The notes under the pieces: model-generated
What the model was told of the DNA's origin: nothing
Seen by the model: only the letters and a program-made list of their open reading frames with translations
Databases searched by the model: none
Assembly (NCBI GenBank): GCA_033064195.1
Contig: JARBJD010000114.1
Span: 1-64,000 of the forward strand
Origin: Blattamonas nauphoetae
Taxonomy: Eukaryota; Preaxostyla; Oxymonadida
Length of the DNA stretch: 64,000 bases
Direction of reading: 5' to 3'
Made by a program: the position numbers and the translations under genes
In this document: in pieces, positions 45,601 through 57,219 of the stretch
Layout of the letters: each line of letters opens with the position of its first letter
Numbering within the stretch: the stretch's first letter is position 1

Positions 45601-48600
45601 CAGCTCATGATGTCATTCTCACTGCACACTGTCTCAGATGACCCAACGGGATCCTCCAATGATCTAAACCGCAGTCACTCAAGACTTGTTTTACACGTGT
45701 GCGATGATATCCTTTCTCTTCTCGAGCAAATCGACAAATCACAAATCCATTCAGCAGTTCGATTGTATTTCAATCATCTCCAGCAAAATGGATTTCCAAA
45801 ATCCTCCTCGCTTAAGTCGCCTCAGACACTCCAGACAATTCAGAATCAAGCGAAAATGTGTCTTGATAGTGAAAAGCATTTTCAAGCAACTTTCTCTGAG
45901 GAGTTTAAATCTCTCAGAACACCAGTGAATCATCTCTTTCAGCGAGTTCTGGTTTATATAGCAACACATTCGACATATGACATCCGTTTTTTCGATGCTC
46001 TCAGCCGAACCACGTATCTCTCGTCTGAAGAACCCCAAAGTTCGGATCAACCCAAACCATCTCTCGCGAAACACATTCTGACCGTTGAGGAAAACATTTT
46101 AATGATGGAGTTAGAGCGGCACAATTGGGTATTACTCAAATTAAGAGGCCAGCCTGTCCTCCCAGATGACATGAACAAACAATCTCTTGAAAAACTCGAA
46201 GGGAATCTGCAATCACTACTCAATGAGTTATATTTTGTTCCCCCAAAAAAACCGAGAGAAGAAGTTGACGGAAAAGACAAACAGAAAGTTGAAGGAGACG
46301 AAAAGAAAAGATCAGAAGTTGACGAAAAAGACAAACAGAAAGTTGAAGGAGACGAAAAGAAAATATCAGAAGTTGAGTGGTCATTCAACAATACACCAAT
46401 CAAACAACGTCAGATTCTCTTCACAGAATGTGGGGGTATCGATGTCATTCTGCGGGTTCTATCGTTCTGTCTCTCAGATACGCATCATTTCTTCCTAAAT
46501 CAGTACAAGAGACTCCTTGCTGTTCATCGTTTATATCGAGGGGAAAGTGAATCAACTCAGACAGATTTTGTCAGTGAGATCATCACTGAGATAGAGAACA
46601 TATCAATCTCGAATGATGATTTAAGAAGACATCGAAATGGAACCGAAACCATCGTGGCTCGCTCACTCCAACTGTTGTATTCTGCTGTAGCGAATAACCT
46701 CTCTGTCTCACCAATGCAGATACTTCCATTTTTAGTCGTTCTCTGCTTATTTAAAACTCCTCCAACCGGCCTTCACAATCTTGTCGCGATCCTTTTAGTT
46801 CAACTTCGGTCACACGACAATATTGACGAATGTGAACTGATTGCTCTGGTCGAACTCGGTGTTGCTGTCTTAAGTGTCCTGTTTCGCATGGAGCGTCATT
46901 CGCCCACGAAAATAGATTCTGATTCAAAACAGAACCACTTGTTTGGACATCCAATTCCCATCCTTTGCGACATCCTTGCGTCAGTGACTTTCATCAATAA
47001 CACCCCACTCGAAATGAGCCAGACTGTACTCCACGCTTTCCTTAGATCTTCACATGGCTCACAATTGTTGAATGAGGGCATCATTGCTGGGAAAAAAGAA
47101 TTCGACGAGAACATTCAAACAGGCGATGATTTCCTTTCTTCCACAGAGTTCCACATTTCAGTCGTTAGTCTTCTATGTGCCTGTTCAGCATCTGGAAGGA
47201 GCCACCAAATGCAAATCTTCTGTCGACAATATCTCCCTTCATCGTTCCTTACATCTCAACTTGTTAACCTGAAAGATATGCTTGACATTATGAGCCAGCA
47301 GAAGGATTCATCACCCACGAAATTCGTTAGAATTCTAAGGCTTGTTCAGGTCTATCTTGATCTCATCAGACATGCTTTCCTCACACCATCAAAACCCCAC
47401 GATTCTTATTCAATGTATCGGGCAGACAGTCCTCCATCACTCGCGTATATCGCTCAATCATCATTGAGCTGTTCGCCATCTGACCTCCTGAATATCGCTC
47501 AGCTCCTGCCTGTTCTCAATTTTCTTCTCCCTCTCATAGATCACTTCGTTGACAAACGAAGTTCCATCAATTGGAACGGTTCCAAGGAAATTACTGAAGA
47601 AAACCGAGTCCCTGGACTCTCTCCAATCCTCAGGATCATTTTCTACAAAACCACGTACCCACCAACTTCATCCATTCCACCAGGCTTTTTCACGATCATC
47701 GAACATTATCTCTGCCAAGACAAGGATATCAAACCGCTCATCAACGCAATCATACGATTCCAAGGCAAACAATTCCTTGACGAGACATGGACAAGTGACT
47801 TTCTCGGTCCGTTATCACATCTGATTCTGTCTCACTTTCCACCTGAATTCGATACAACGGAGCTTGTCTACGAAATAGGCAAGACTATCAACGAACATTA
47901 TATAAAAGAAAATCAACCAATCAATTATGAAGTTTTGGAGATATATCTGACATTTTTCGGAGATTGTATTTCATCAGTGAAGAACTGCGACCAAGCGATC
48001 AGCTCAATCCGCCCTGTTTTCAAACGGATAGAACAGAACCCCAGTCAAAACCCACTGTTTTATTCCACTTGGTGCAAATTCCTCGAAACAAACAAACATT
48101 TCTTTCCAAACACTAATTGGGATATTGATCTTCCTGATAAATATCCTAATGAAAATTCACAAAGCCCCGTGAAATATACATTCCACTCAATCTCATTCCC
48201 AGAAACATTCGACCCATTTGATTCATCTCCAAAGGAAGAACTTGTATGGATCCGAGGAGTGGTCTTGTTTCAGGTCCAGCAAGCCATCTTCAGTCTGCCG
48301 ATTCTGTTTCTCGATACTATCCTCTCCATCCAAACAATCGACTTTATTGGAAAGGGGATGACGTCAACACCACCATTCCAACTGTCAACAATGCAGTGTA
48401 CTGCCATCTCGAAAATATCTAAACAACATGAACCTTCTCTTTCCACCATGCTCAACGAAATGTCGAAAAAGAGGGAGAGCCCTAATCAGGTAGCGAATCC
48501 CTCACTCATTCAATCAATCGATCGAATCCTCCTTCGAGAACGCTTACAGCTCGCCAGACAATATCGACTCCGGATTGATCTTGGAAAAATCGAAGATTCT

Positions 48601-51600
48601 CACAAACAACCTCCGAAACAATCTCAATCTCCTTTGGAGGACTTAGCCACCAATGTTATGCAGCTATTTCAGAATAAACCGATGCAAAGCGTAACAGATT
48701 TCTTCTCGACCATTCGAAAGTCATTTCAGGATGGAAAGTCCGACACAATCGGCCACTTTTCTCGTCTCCTACAATCTCCACAGTCATCGCTCATATCTGA
48801 GTTCGAGGGGGGTAAGCTTCATATCCCCGCCATATTTTCGAACCACTCTGTCCTTTCCAAACAGCGCATTCATTTCATTGTCAGTTTCATCATCAACACC
48901 TTCCTCCTTTACATTCATCCGACACAAAATGAATCTGATAACGATCTCACATTTGTCCAGAGACAGGACGCTTTGAAAAATGCATCTCTCGTCAAATCGC
49001 TCGTCTCGGTCCTCTCCGCTGTGTCATCTCCAAAATCAGGACAGAAGACGACACAAACCGAATCACTGACTTTGTCCATCATCCATCTCTTCCTATATCT
49101 CTTTTCTGGACAGAATGAGACTATTCATGATTCGAATCTGCCCAAATTGCTCTCGGACATCATGGAGGAGACAATCGAGACAGTTCAGACAATACCTCTC
49201 CGCGTCCAATCTGTGGAAAGACTTCAATCAACACTCCTACCACTCAATTCCATCTTCCTGCTCATTCATCAACTTTGCCTGAGTAAAAATCAACAAAATC
49301 AGAATCTTCTGAACATCTCGTTTGACCCTAAATCAGGACAGTCCAATCTCCTCACATCAGTTCTTCGATACATCAATGCAATCCTTCCGACAGAATCGTC
49401 AAAACAAACATACTTCATCCCAATGGTTACGAAACATTCTCTCAGACAAGTACGGGAAGGAATGAATTCTACACTGTTTGAAGTCTGTGAGTCATTCTTC
49501 TCTCAACAACTGTCCCTTCAACGGAGCTCGACACTAATTGCAGTTCCAACGACAGCAATGATGCCTCACGATATTGTGGTTCATATTGCGACTCATGTGG
49601 GCACAATCGCCACTTGCCTACGTGGACCTAATTTCTCGAACCAAGCAATTGTTTTGGAAAGTCAACTCGGACTCCAAACGTTGTCTCGTCTCTTCTCCTG
49701 CCCCCTGTGGTTCGATTCTCTTATCCAAAATGCTGTACGGAATGAAATCCGCTCCCGGAAAGCCATAAAACAAGGAAAAACGAGCGAGTACAAGTTAAAG
49801 TTCACTGATGAACTGAATGATATCAGGACAACGATTCAAGACGTCTTATTCATCTCTGAGACAACAAACTTTTTGCGAGCCTTGCTGGAAGGCCCACACT
49901 CCGTCCAGAACGCTTACACCATCCTCCAGTCCACCACTGTCCAACAGAGCCTCGAAAGACGCCTTTGTGGCCTTGCAGTATTTATTCGGAGCAATGGATT
50001 GAAATTTTTCTCGACAGAGGAGAAGAGGGGACAATTCTGGAAGATTTGCCTCAATTGCTATGTGTCTTATCGGGAATTGGTTGATAGGCATACTGAAATC
50101 AAGCACATGGTGGATGAACGAGCCGGAGCGTTTACAGGAGACCAATGGATGGATCTCCCTTACCTCGAAGGCGACAACCTGGAGATTCTCCCTGCGCACT
50201 ATCCGTGTATCTTCGAGCCATTGTTCTCAAAGCACGTGACCAGCGTGGAAATTGAGCGGGATGGCGTTCTTCGAAGTATTTACTTCCCAATTCCAGAACA
50301 ATCAACAGGTCTCACAAATCAGGATCGCAAACACATGATTGATTCTCTCGAACACGACAATATGATCTCGAAACTGACAACGTTTCAATCGGAGTGCAAT
50401 CCTCTTTATTCTGTTTCTGTCAAACGCTACAAACAGGCCACATTGTTTTCTTCTCTCCCAGTCTGGAAAACAAAGCCTCCAGTTTCAGAAAAACAGGACA
50501 AGATGATCCTCGAATCTAACCCACCAATCACCCATTTTTCTTCTCAGCAGTCAACCTCGAAGGAGCCATCATCAATTCCACAGTTCCCCACGAAAAACTC
50601 TGCTATCCCCACGAAAAAATCTGCTTTCCTCACGAAAATCTCTGCTTTCCCCACGAAAAGCTTTGCTTTCCTCAGGTTTTTATTCTCTCGAACAGCAACA
50701 AGACACTTCTTGACGATCCTCTTCTTCATTTTTTCGTTGGTGATCAATGTATACTATTTGATTGTGTTTCGAAAGTATGTTGATGGTGACATCCAAAACC
50801 CATTCACCATCACTTTCGGCATTCTCTGTCTAGGAACCTCAATCATCCTTGCGCTTTCTCGATGGGCCGGAGAATTCTCTCAAAATCGTCGACGAGGATA
50901 CACTCGACTGAAAGACAAGGCTCTTTTGGAAGCTCGCTATCTCAGCAAAGACTTGGAGAGACTTCGGAACAAAAGTCTTGATGGACAGGAAATATCAGAC
51001 TTTACACAGGCAGTCATAGAAACACACAAATTTGATATCTTCCATCCTGGGATCAATAAATTCTGGCTTCACACCAAATCAGTGTTGATGGACGTTCTCC
51101 TGAGCAAAGGAGTTTGGGTAGCAGTGATTCTGATTGTTGCATCTGGATTTGGATTGAATGAAATGCCTGGTTTCTACATCTTGCTTCTTTTCGACATTTT
51201 GACAAAGTTCGATGGAATGCGCGTCGTTCTCTCGTCCATTCGCAAACCCCTCACTCAGATCGCTCTCACTCTCGGCCTTGTGTTTTTGATGGTCTATTTC
51301 TTTGCCGTGATTGGGATGATGATTTTTGCTGATTCTTTTGTGCTTTCGAAAACAGATCCTTACGGCGAACGGATCTGTTCCAGCATTGCCACATGTTTTG
51401 TTGTCTTATTAGCTTCCCTTCCGACAGGAGGGAAATGGATGGAAGCCCGCTTCTTATTTTGGAAGTATGATGGGTCACTCCGGAAAGCTCACTACCACGC
51501 TTATTCCATGGTGTATATCCTCTTGTTCTACATGGTGTGTCTTGTGATCCTCTTTGCGATCATCTGCGGGTACATTGTCGACAAATTCGACGAGTTGAGT

Positions 51601-52257
51601 GGAAGACATGATCGTGAAAAGAAATCAAAAAGAGAACTTTGTTTTGCTTGTGGACTCAACGCGAAACCGTTTGCTGCTGAAGGGCTGTCGTTTGATGAAC
51701 ATCGCCATTCCACACACAATCCGTGGCGATATTTTGCTCTCTTCATTCATCTGAAAGAAAGTGCTTTTGGACAGAAATCAAGCGAAAGGCGGCATCCCCA
51801 AAGATTGTATGAATCAACTCTGAGACAGAAAAAGCAAGTTGTGAAACAAAAATCTCACGCAAAGGATGAGTCCGAATTGGCTTCTTTGGAAAAAACTATC
51901 AAACGACTTGATGATAAACTTGATGATTTGAAACGGACAGAGGCGTCTCGTGTCTGTACTCGATTGTCAAAAATGAGTGGAGATGAAATATGGCTTCTCA
52001 ATTGCCATCTGACAAACGATATTTCATTCTATCCGGTGGGACGAGCCATTGTACTCGAAGGAGAAGGGAACAACGAGAAGGATGATGACGACAACACTGA
52101 CAAACAGAATGAGGGAGACACTGGAGAGATCCAAAGTGTCCATTCACAACTTCAAGCTGAAGAGCACAGTCTCTTCTCTCAACTCTCGAAGGAAAAAGAG
52201 GATTTGGAGAAACAGATCGCTCAGACTCTCCAAATCACGAGGATCAATGTAAGATGA
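42615..52257 (+). CDS. ITPR: IP3-receptor/ryanodine-receptor-type calcium channel
   Basis: Exon 1 is 42615-42835 and the intron 42836-42896 (GTATTG...CCTAG, phase 2; a donor at 42830 is also possible), giving about 3,193 residues. In known cases this is an intracellular Ca2+ release channel in ER-type membrane. The N-terminal ~350 residues hold MIR-like beta-trefoil segments, then a very long helical solenoid. At least five membrane helices lie between ~2677 and 2970 (starting FLTILFFIFSLVINVYYLIVF). The last pore helix leads to IICGYIVDKFDEL. The C-terminal finger is clear: C2989-x2-C2992 ... H3009-x4-H3014 (LCFACGL, then DEHRHSTHNPW), matching CFICGL...EEH...EHNMW of IP3 receptors. A coiled coil ends the chain. 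The selectivity filter, usually GGG(V/I)GD, reads TGGKWME (2917-2923). IP3-binding arginines cannot be assigned by eye. Confidence 0.85.
46261..46368 (+). repeat. Two tandem 54 bp units inside the channel gene
   Basis: Units 46261-46314 and 46315-46368 differ at only a few positions. Each encodes EVD-x-KDKQKVEGDEKK-x-S, an acidic/basic linker in the helical solenoid. The unit keeps the frame (18 codons). Confidence 0.9.
50587..50670 (+). repeat. Four 21 bp units encoding a PTK-SAF heptad
   Basis: Four head-to-tail 21 bp units encode PTKNSAI, PTKKSAF, LTKISAF and PTKSFAF. They sit just before the first membrane helix of the calcium channel, on its cytoplasmic side. The frame is kept and the units have begun to diverge. 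Confidence 0.9.
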
Positions 52258-52648
52258 ATCTCGATGTCTCAAACTGATCTGTATAAGCTGTGCAAAACCA
52301 TTTTCCATGCGAAAATTACAGTGGGATAGAACACGATCGATATGTTGCAACCCTTTAGAAACAGGAATAAGAAAGGAAAATAACTCTCTTTTAAGGACAC
52401 AGATGAACTCACATCCGACAGGATGGAGTTTTAAAACTTAGCGCCGAATTTCTCGGTTCATTTCGCATGTTTTGAGTCTCAAACATCATTTTTTAAGAAT
52501 CACTCTGATCGCACCCTCAACATATATGGTGGTGAACCAACTCGACGATTGCCTGCCAGAGACGAACGACATCTGATTATGCCACTCAACATTTTGAACG
52601 AGACGATGAAATCGAGTCAATATTTCTCACGAAATCAAGACGAAGTGA
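52258..52648. other. Convergent intergenic region, no gene seen
   Basis: These 391 bases lie between the 3' ends of the calcium channel (plus) and dyskerin (minus). No supported frame. The channel frame ends ATCAATGTAAGATGA, where a GTAAGA could look like a splice donor, but no acceptor leading into a plausible extra exon is seen. Confidence 0.55.
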
Positions 52649-54573
52649 TTAATGATCTTTCTTGTGTTTTTCTTTCTTTTCTTTCTTCTTTTCCTCTTCA
52701 TCTGAGTGTGTTCTCTTTTTCTTCTCTGGAATAGCATCGGGATCCGCTTCCTTTTCTTTCTTTTCCTTTTTCTCCTTCTTCTCTTTCTTTTCTTTCTTCT
52801 CCTCCTTGTCTTTCTTTTCGTGTTTCTCTTCCTTGTCCTTCTTCTCTTTCTTCTCCTTGTGCTCCTTCTTCTCAGAGTGCTCATCGGTTGATGGTTTCAG
52901 TGCTCCTCCATTTCCGGCCTGGACGGTGACTTGGTCTTGGACAATTCCTTGTCTTCCAGTGAGGTCAACATGTTCTTGTTTGTATTGTGCAGGAGTTTGT
53001 TCGTTAATTCTGCCGTACTTGTCCAATTGTCCACTTTTGACCATTTCTTTCTTTTTCATGGCTTGTGGTCCGAGACCCCATTTGCGAGGGTAGATATTTC
53101 GTTCCATGATCACACGCTTGATTTTAGCCGCAACTCCATGAGGTGCTGTCTTGAGTTGGATATCAGTCATCTGGGCAACCGCCAGCGCGATGGCTTCTCC
53201 TTTCGTAGTCACCAGAACGATCTAATGAGACAAAGAGAATATGGGAAGAGAATTATTGAGATAAAAATGATGAATTGATGATGAATTCGATGGATAATTC
53301 ACGGGAACACACTTCCTCTCCAAGCTCGATTCCAGCATCGAAACGCAAGACACCCGGAAGCATCAGCTTGGCTCCGTAGCAAATTGCATTGACAGCTGAA
53401 TCTTTGACGATGATTCGTTTGTAGTGAAGGAGGAGGGTTTCAAGTGGACGGATGACTCGACGAAGATATGATTCGTCCTTCTCATTTTCATAGACATATT
53501 GTGCATCGAGGACATCATGCATTGTGACAATGGAATCCTGAAGAACAGCAAAATGGATTGGATGGATGATGATCGCAGAAAATTGATACAGACTTCTTCA
53601 CTTGTTGCTCCACTTCGAATTCTTCTCAGTTCCTGCAAGTGACCACCAACACCAAGAAGGAGACCAAGGTGAACAGCGAGGGTTCTGATATAAGTTCCAG
53701 CTTCGCATTGGACACTGAACACTCCCATGTTCTTTTCTTTGTCAAACTCGATCATTTCAGAACGATAGATTGTCCTGATACGAAGTTGACGTTTCACGGC
53801 AGCAATGAGTGGTGGACGTTGGAACAGTGCGCCCTGGAAGGTTTCGAGAGCCTGAGGAAATAGTGGAGGAATGAAAATGAGATGTCAGATATTCAATTGA
53901 TTGTGAATAATGAGCGTAACAAAGAGAGAAAATAGAACGAGGAAGGATGGGGAGGTGTGAATAAATTCATTATGATGTATGAAAGAGAAAAATAACAAAC
54001 CCTGCGGAATTTCTTTTCATCATCGAGTTGTTCGTGGAATTTGACAACTCCCACGTATTCCTTTCCTAAACAATTGAAAATGATCAAGGAATCATAGTGA
54101 AAAAGAGAAAATGAGTTTCATATGAGGACAAGTGAAAAAAAAGATGATGAAAAGTTGGCTTTCTCAGACCTGCACTTTGTTGAGATTTGACAAGGCGAGT
54201 CGCTCGATCAATGCAAACAATCAGACATCCTGTAACCTTTGGATCAAGCGTTCCACTATGTCCAGTTTTCTCCACTTTCAAGATTTTTCTGATCCAGGCA
54301 ACAACTTCATGAGAACTTGGATTGGCTGGTTTATCGAGGTTAATATAGCCATATCTAATATATTCATTTCTGATAAACAAAATAATCATACTCAATATAA
54401 TCTTTGAGTTTTCGTTTGAGTGGTGATGAGCCGAAAGGAAGAGGGGTGTAGTGATGAGTTAGAACAATCATTTTGTCCAGGTTCCGAAGGAGAAGAGGAT
54501 AATCACCACTGGTATCCTCAGGTTCTTCTCTGGATGGCTTTAATCGCGAGTTTCCTTGTTCGTCGATTTCCAT
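52649..54573 (-). CDS. CBF5: Dyskerin / Cbf5 pseudouridine synthase
   Basis: Six exons (54392-54573, 54170-54354, 54001-54065, 53594-53851, 53313-53537, 52649-53221) sum to 1,488 nt, 495 residues. It is the catalytic subunit of H/ACA snoRNPs, which isomerise U to pseudouridine in rRNA and help process it. Evidence: the dyskerin N-terminal [15 protein letters not shown], then [17 protein letters not shown] and [12 protein letters not shown] with catalytic Asp ~98. TruB core pieces ([39 protein letters not shown]) come next, then the PUA domain ([45 protein letters not shown]). The tail (~420-495) is a long Lys/Glu run, as in many dyskerins. All catalytic landmarks are present. Introns are 37-149 bp, longer than in its neighbours. 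Confidence 0.95.
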
Positions 54574-54583
54574 TTTCCGTACA
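54574..54583. promoter_or_regulatory. Ten bases between divergent start codons
   Basis: The dyskerin ATG (54573, minus) and the proposed LRR-gene ATG (54584, plus) are only TTTCCGTACA apart. If both starts are right, each gene's promoter or leader lies inside the other transcript. Alternatively the LRR gene starts at an internal ATG near 54731. Confidence 0.35.
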
Positions 54584-57058
54584 ATGGTTTGATCATGACA
54601 TACAGATAATCAGGGTGGTAGAGATGAATCTTTCCAGATAAGGGGAACAGATCTGGATTTCCACGATTTCGATGGTATTCGAAGTCTATTTTATGAATGG
54701 CAATCCTCGGAAACTCCCATTATTGTCTTGATGAACTCAACTTCATTCTTGAGCATCTGTCAACAACTAAATTTTGATCCTCCATCCAATGTATTTGAAC
54801 GTTTTACAGCATTAGCAGGGAAATCCCAACCAGTACAGCTAGATTTAAGTGGTCTTGCACTAGAAGGGCAGGTTTGATTCTTCGATCCATTAACCGAGTT
54901 ATGAATGGTATAATGACCACTTTTCGGCAATTATATCATAGACTCTTGTTGCTGTTGCTAACTTTCTCCAAAGAAACACAGTCCGTCATTTGATTCTTTC
55001 AGACTGTTGCATGAATGATCATGGTCAGTTATTTCTGTTCTTTCACATATAACTACACTTTTTTGGATTGAATTGCTGTATATTTACCTAGAACTCCAAA
55101 CTGTGATCAGTTCACTACTCAATAGCTCGTCATTATCAACGTTAGATTTGAAACGGAATAATATGACAGCCACTGGCAGTACAATTCTTGGAGACCTTAT
55201 TCAACGAGTCCCGACGCTTCAAACGTATTCTTTACTTCGTATTTCTGGGTTTTTAGATTGATTCTCGATTGGAACCCGATCGTTGATGGATCATTATTTG
55301 GAGCAATCGCCTCAAATCGATCTCTCACAACTTTGAGCATGGCCAATACTCAACTTCAATCATCTGCTTTCACGCTGTTGTCCTCGTGTCTTCGACAAAA
55401 CTCCTCGCTCGTGAATATTGATGTGTCATTCAACCAAAGTTCACCATCTTCAATCTCCTCACTTCTTGACGCGCTCCGCACAAATTGGACGGTCTGTGTG
55501 TTGAATGTGGCAGGATGTGGGTGTGGGAAGGAGGCTGAGAGAGAGATTGAAAGCTTATGTGAACGGAATCGGATGATGGAAGGGAAGAGAAGAGAAGGCA
55601 ACGAAGAACGTGAACGGATGAGGAGAGAAAACGAGCAATTGCGAGAAAAGGTCTGCTTTTTCCCAATCTGTCATTCCCACTCGCCATTCTGTCTCTCTCT
55701 GCTTGCTTTAGTACTCCTCTCAACTGAGTGCTTATTATGCTTCGTCACAAGAAATGATGGAGCAGGCTCAAGCCGAACTGGTTCGACTCAGAGCTCAACT
55801 TGCTGAAACGTCAGCAAAGTCGTCAGAGCTGGAAAGAGACAAAGTTGGGTTTTATTTGTGGTTCATCTCTCTCATCTCAGGATACGTATGCTACACAGGC
55901 AAGTCGAGTCTCAACGCTCGTGGAAGAAAAGAAACAGCTTGAACTGAAACTAGCGGAAAGAGACAAGGTTCGTCTCTTTTGACACTTCCTCTTCACATTT
56001 ATGGCTCTTCCCTTCGACATATTCAGACAATTTCTCGTCTTCAAGCAGATATTTCTCAGCTGAACACCACAACTCAGAGACTTCAAGCTCAGTTAGCAAA
56101 ACAGGAGCGAGATGAACTCGCTGATGAAGAGAGGGAAAGAAAATGGGAAGAAAGAGAGGAAGAAGAACGAAGAGAAGAGGAGAGGAGAAAAGAAGAGAGG
56201 CGCATTGAAAAGGAAGAAAGAGATAAAGAACGAAAAAAAGAGAAAAAGGAGCGAGAAAGACTGGAGCGAATGATTGTTTCAATGGAAGCAGAGAAAGAAG
56301 ATGAAGAGGAAAGAAAACGGGCCGAACGTGAGCGACGAGAACGAGAGAGAGAAGAAGAACGCCGAGAATATGAAAAAGTATACCCAACAATTTCTTGTTC
56401 ACATTTATCAGCGCATTTCTGATCTTGAGGCATCACATGAACTCGCCATTGAAGAAATTGAAGCCAGACACGCAGCAGAACATGACGAACAAGTTAAAAA
56501 GGAGGAAGAGAGCCGACAAGAAGTCGAAAAGAAGCTGCGAAACCTTATGAACGATCGGAAAAAGTTGGAAAGGAGGATGGAAGAAGCTGAAGAAAAGGCG
56601 GCTGAAATGGAGAGAAGACTGGGAATGCGAGAAAGGGAATGGAAGCGAGAAAAAGATGGACTCGAGGAACAACGTGATGATGCTCAGCAGTCTCTCCAAA
56701 CCCTTCGTGTGAAATGTGATTCTGCGGAGAAAGCCAAAGACACAATAAACATTTCTCTACACTCGGCGGAGACACAACTCACTCAACTTAGGCAGCAGTT
56801 GGAAGAGATGCGGGACAAGAAAGGGCGAGTTGAACGAGAACTACAGACAATGATCGCTGAATGGGAAGCCAAGGAACGCGATTATGAAGTATGGTTTTCT
56901 CACACACTTCATTTTTCCAGTCTCGAATCTCACAACTTGACGATTCACTCACTCGTGAACGTGGCCAACACAAACGCCAAATGTTCGATGTCCAGGAGAA
57001 AACGAAACAGATCATTACTCGATTATTCTCAGAAGACAGAAATAAAAACGGGTACTGA
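54584..57058 (+). CDS. LRR plus long coiled-coil protein
   Basis: Ten exons sum to 2,031 nt, 676 residues. Exon 1 is only ATG (54584-54586). Introns are 54587-54637, 54872-54941, 55024-55091, 55225-55256, 55651-55711, 55844-55880, 55968-56026, 56378-56411 and 56889-56920. Residues ~75-240 hold leucine-rich repeats of the ribonuclease-inhibitor type (PVQLDLSGLALEG, VRHLILSDCCMNDHG, LSTLDLKRNNMTATG, LQTLILDWNPIVDG, LTTLSMANTQL). From ~260 to the end the chain is a continuous Glu/Arg/Lys-rich coiled coil with many RERE/EEER runs. LRR-coiled-coil proteins of this type in flagellates are often cytoskeletal or basal-body/axoneme associated, which is inference here. The start is uncertain. Confidence 0.75.
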
Positions 57059-57219
57059 CAGCCGACTCTCTCTTTTTTTGTCTTGATTCTCCTTTTTTTC
57101 CTTCACATTTCATCTCTCTTGTTTTCTGAACGAGCTGCATTCACGTGTAAGAAACAAAGATGGTTGAAGTGATGAAAGAAGACATTTGAATGAAGAATAA
57201 GGTGAAAAGAAGAAGAGCT
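57059..57219. other. Convergent gap
   Basis: These 161 bases separate the 3' ends of the LRR gene (plus) and the giant coiled-coil gene (minus). Pyrimidine-rich near 57066-57122. No gene seen. Confidence 0.5.

Noticed and set aside
52246-52300. Extra intron after the calcium-channel coiled coil (GTAAGA)
   Set aside because: GTAAGA does not fit the donor pattern of this genome and no downstream exon with an acceptor is seen.
52627-53093. Plus-strand Phe/Ser/Leu-rich frames opposite the dyskerin tail
   Set aside because: They are antisense reading of the Lys/Glu run of dyskerin.
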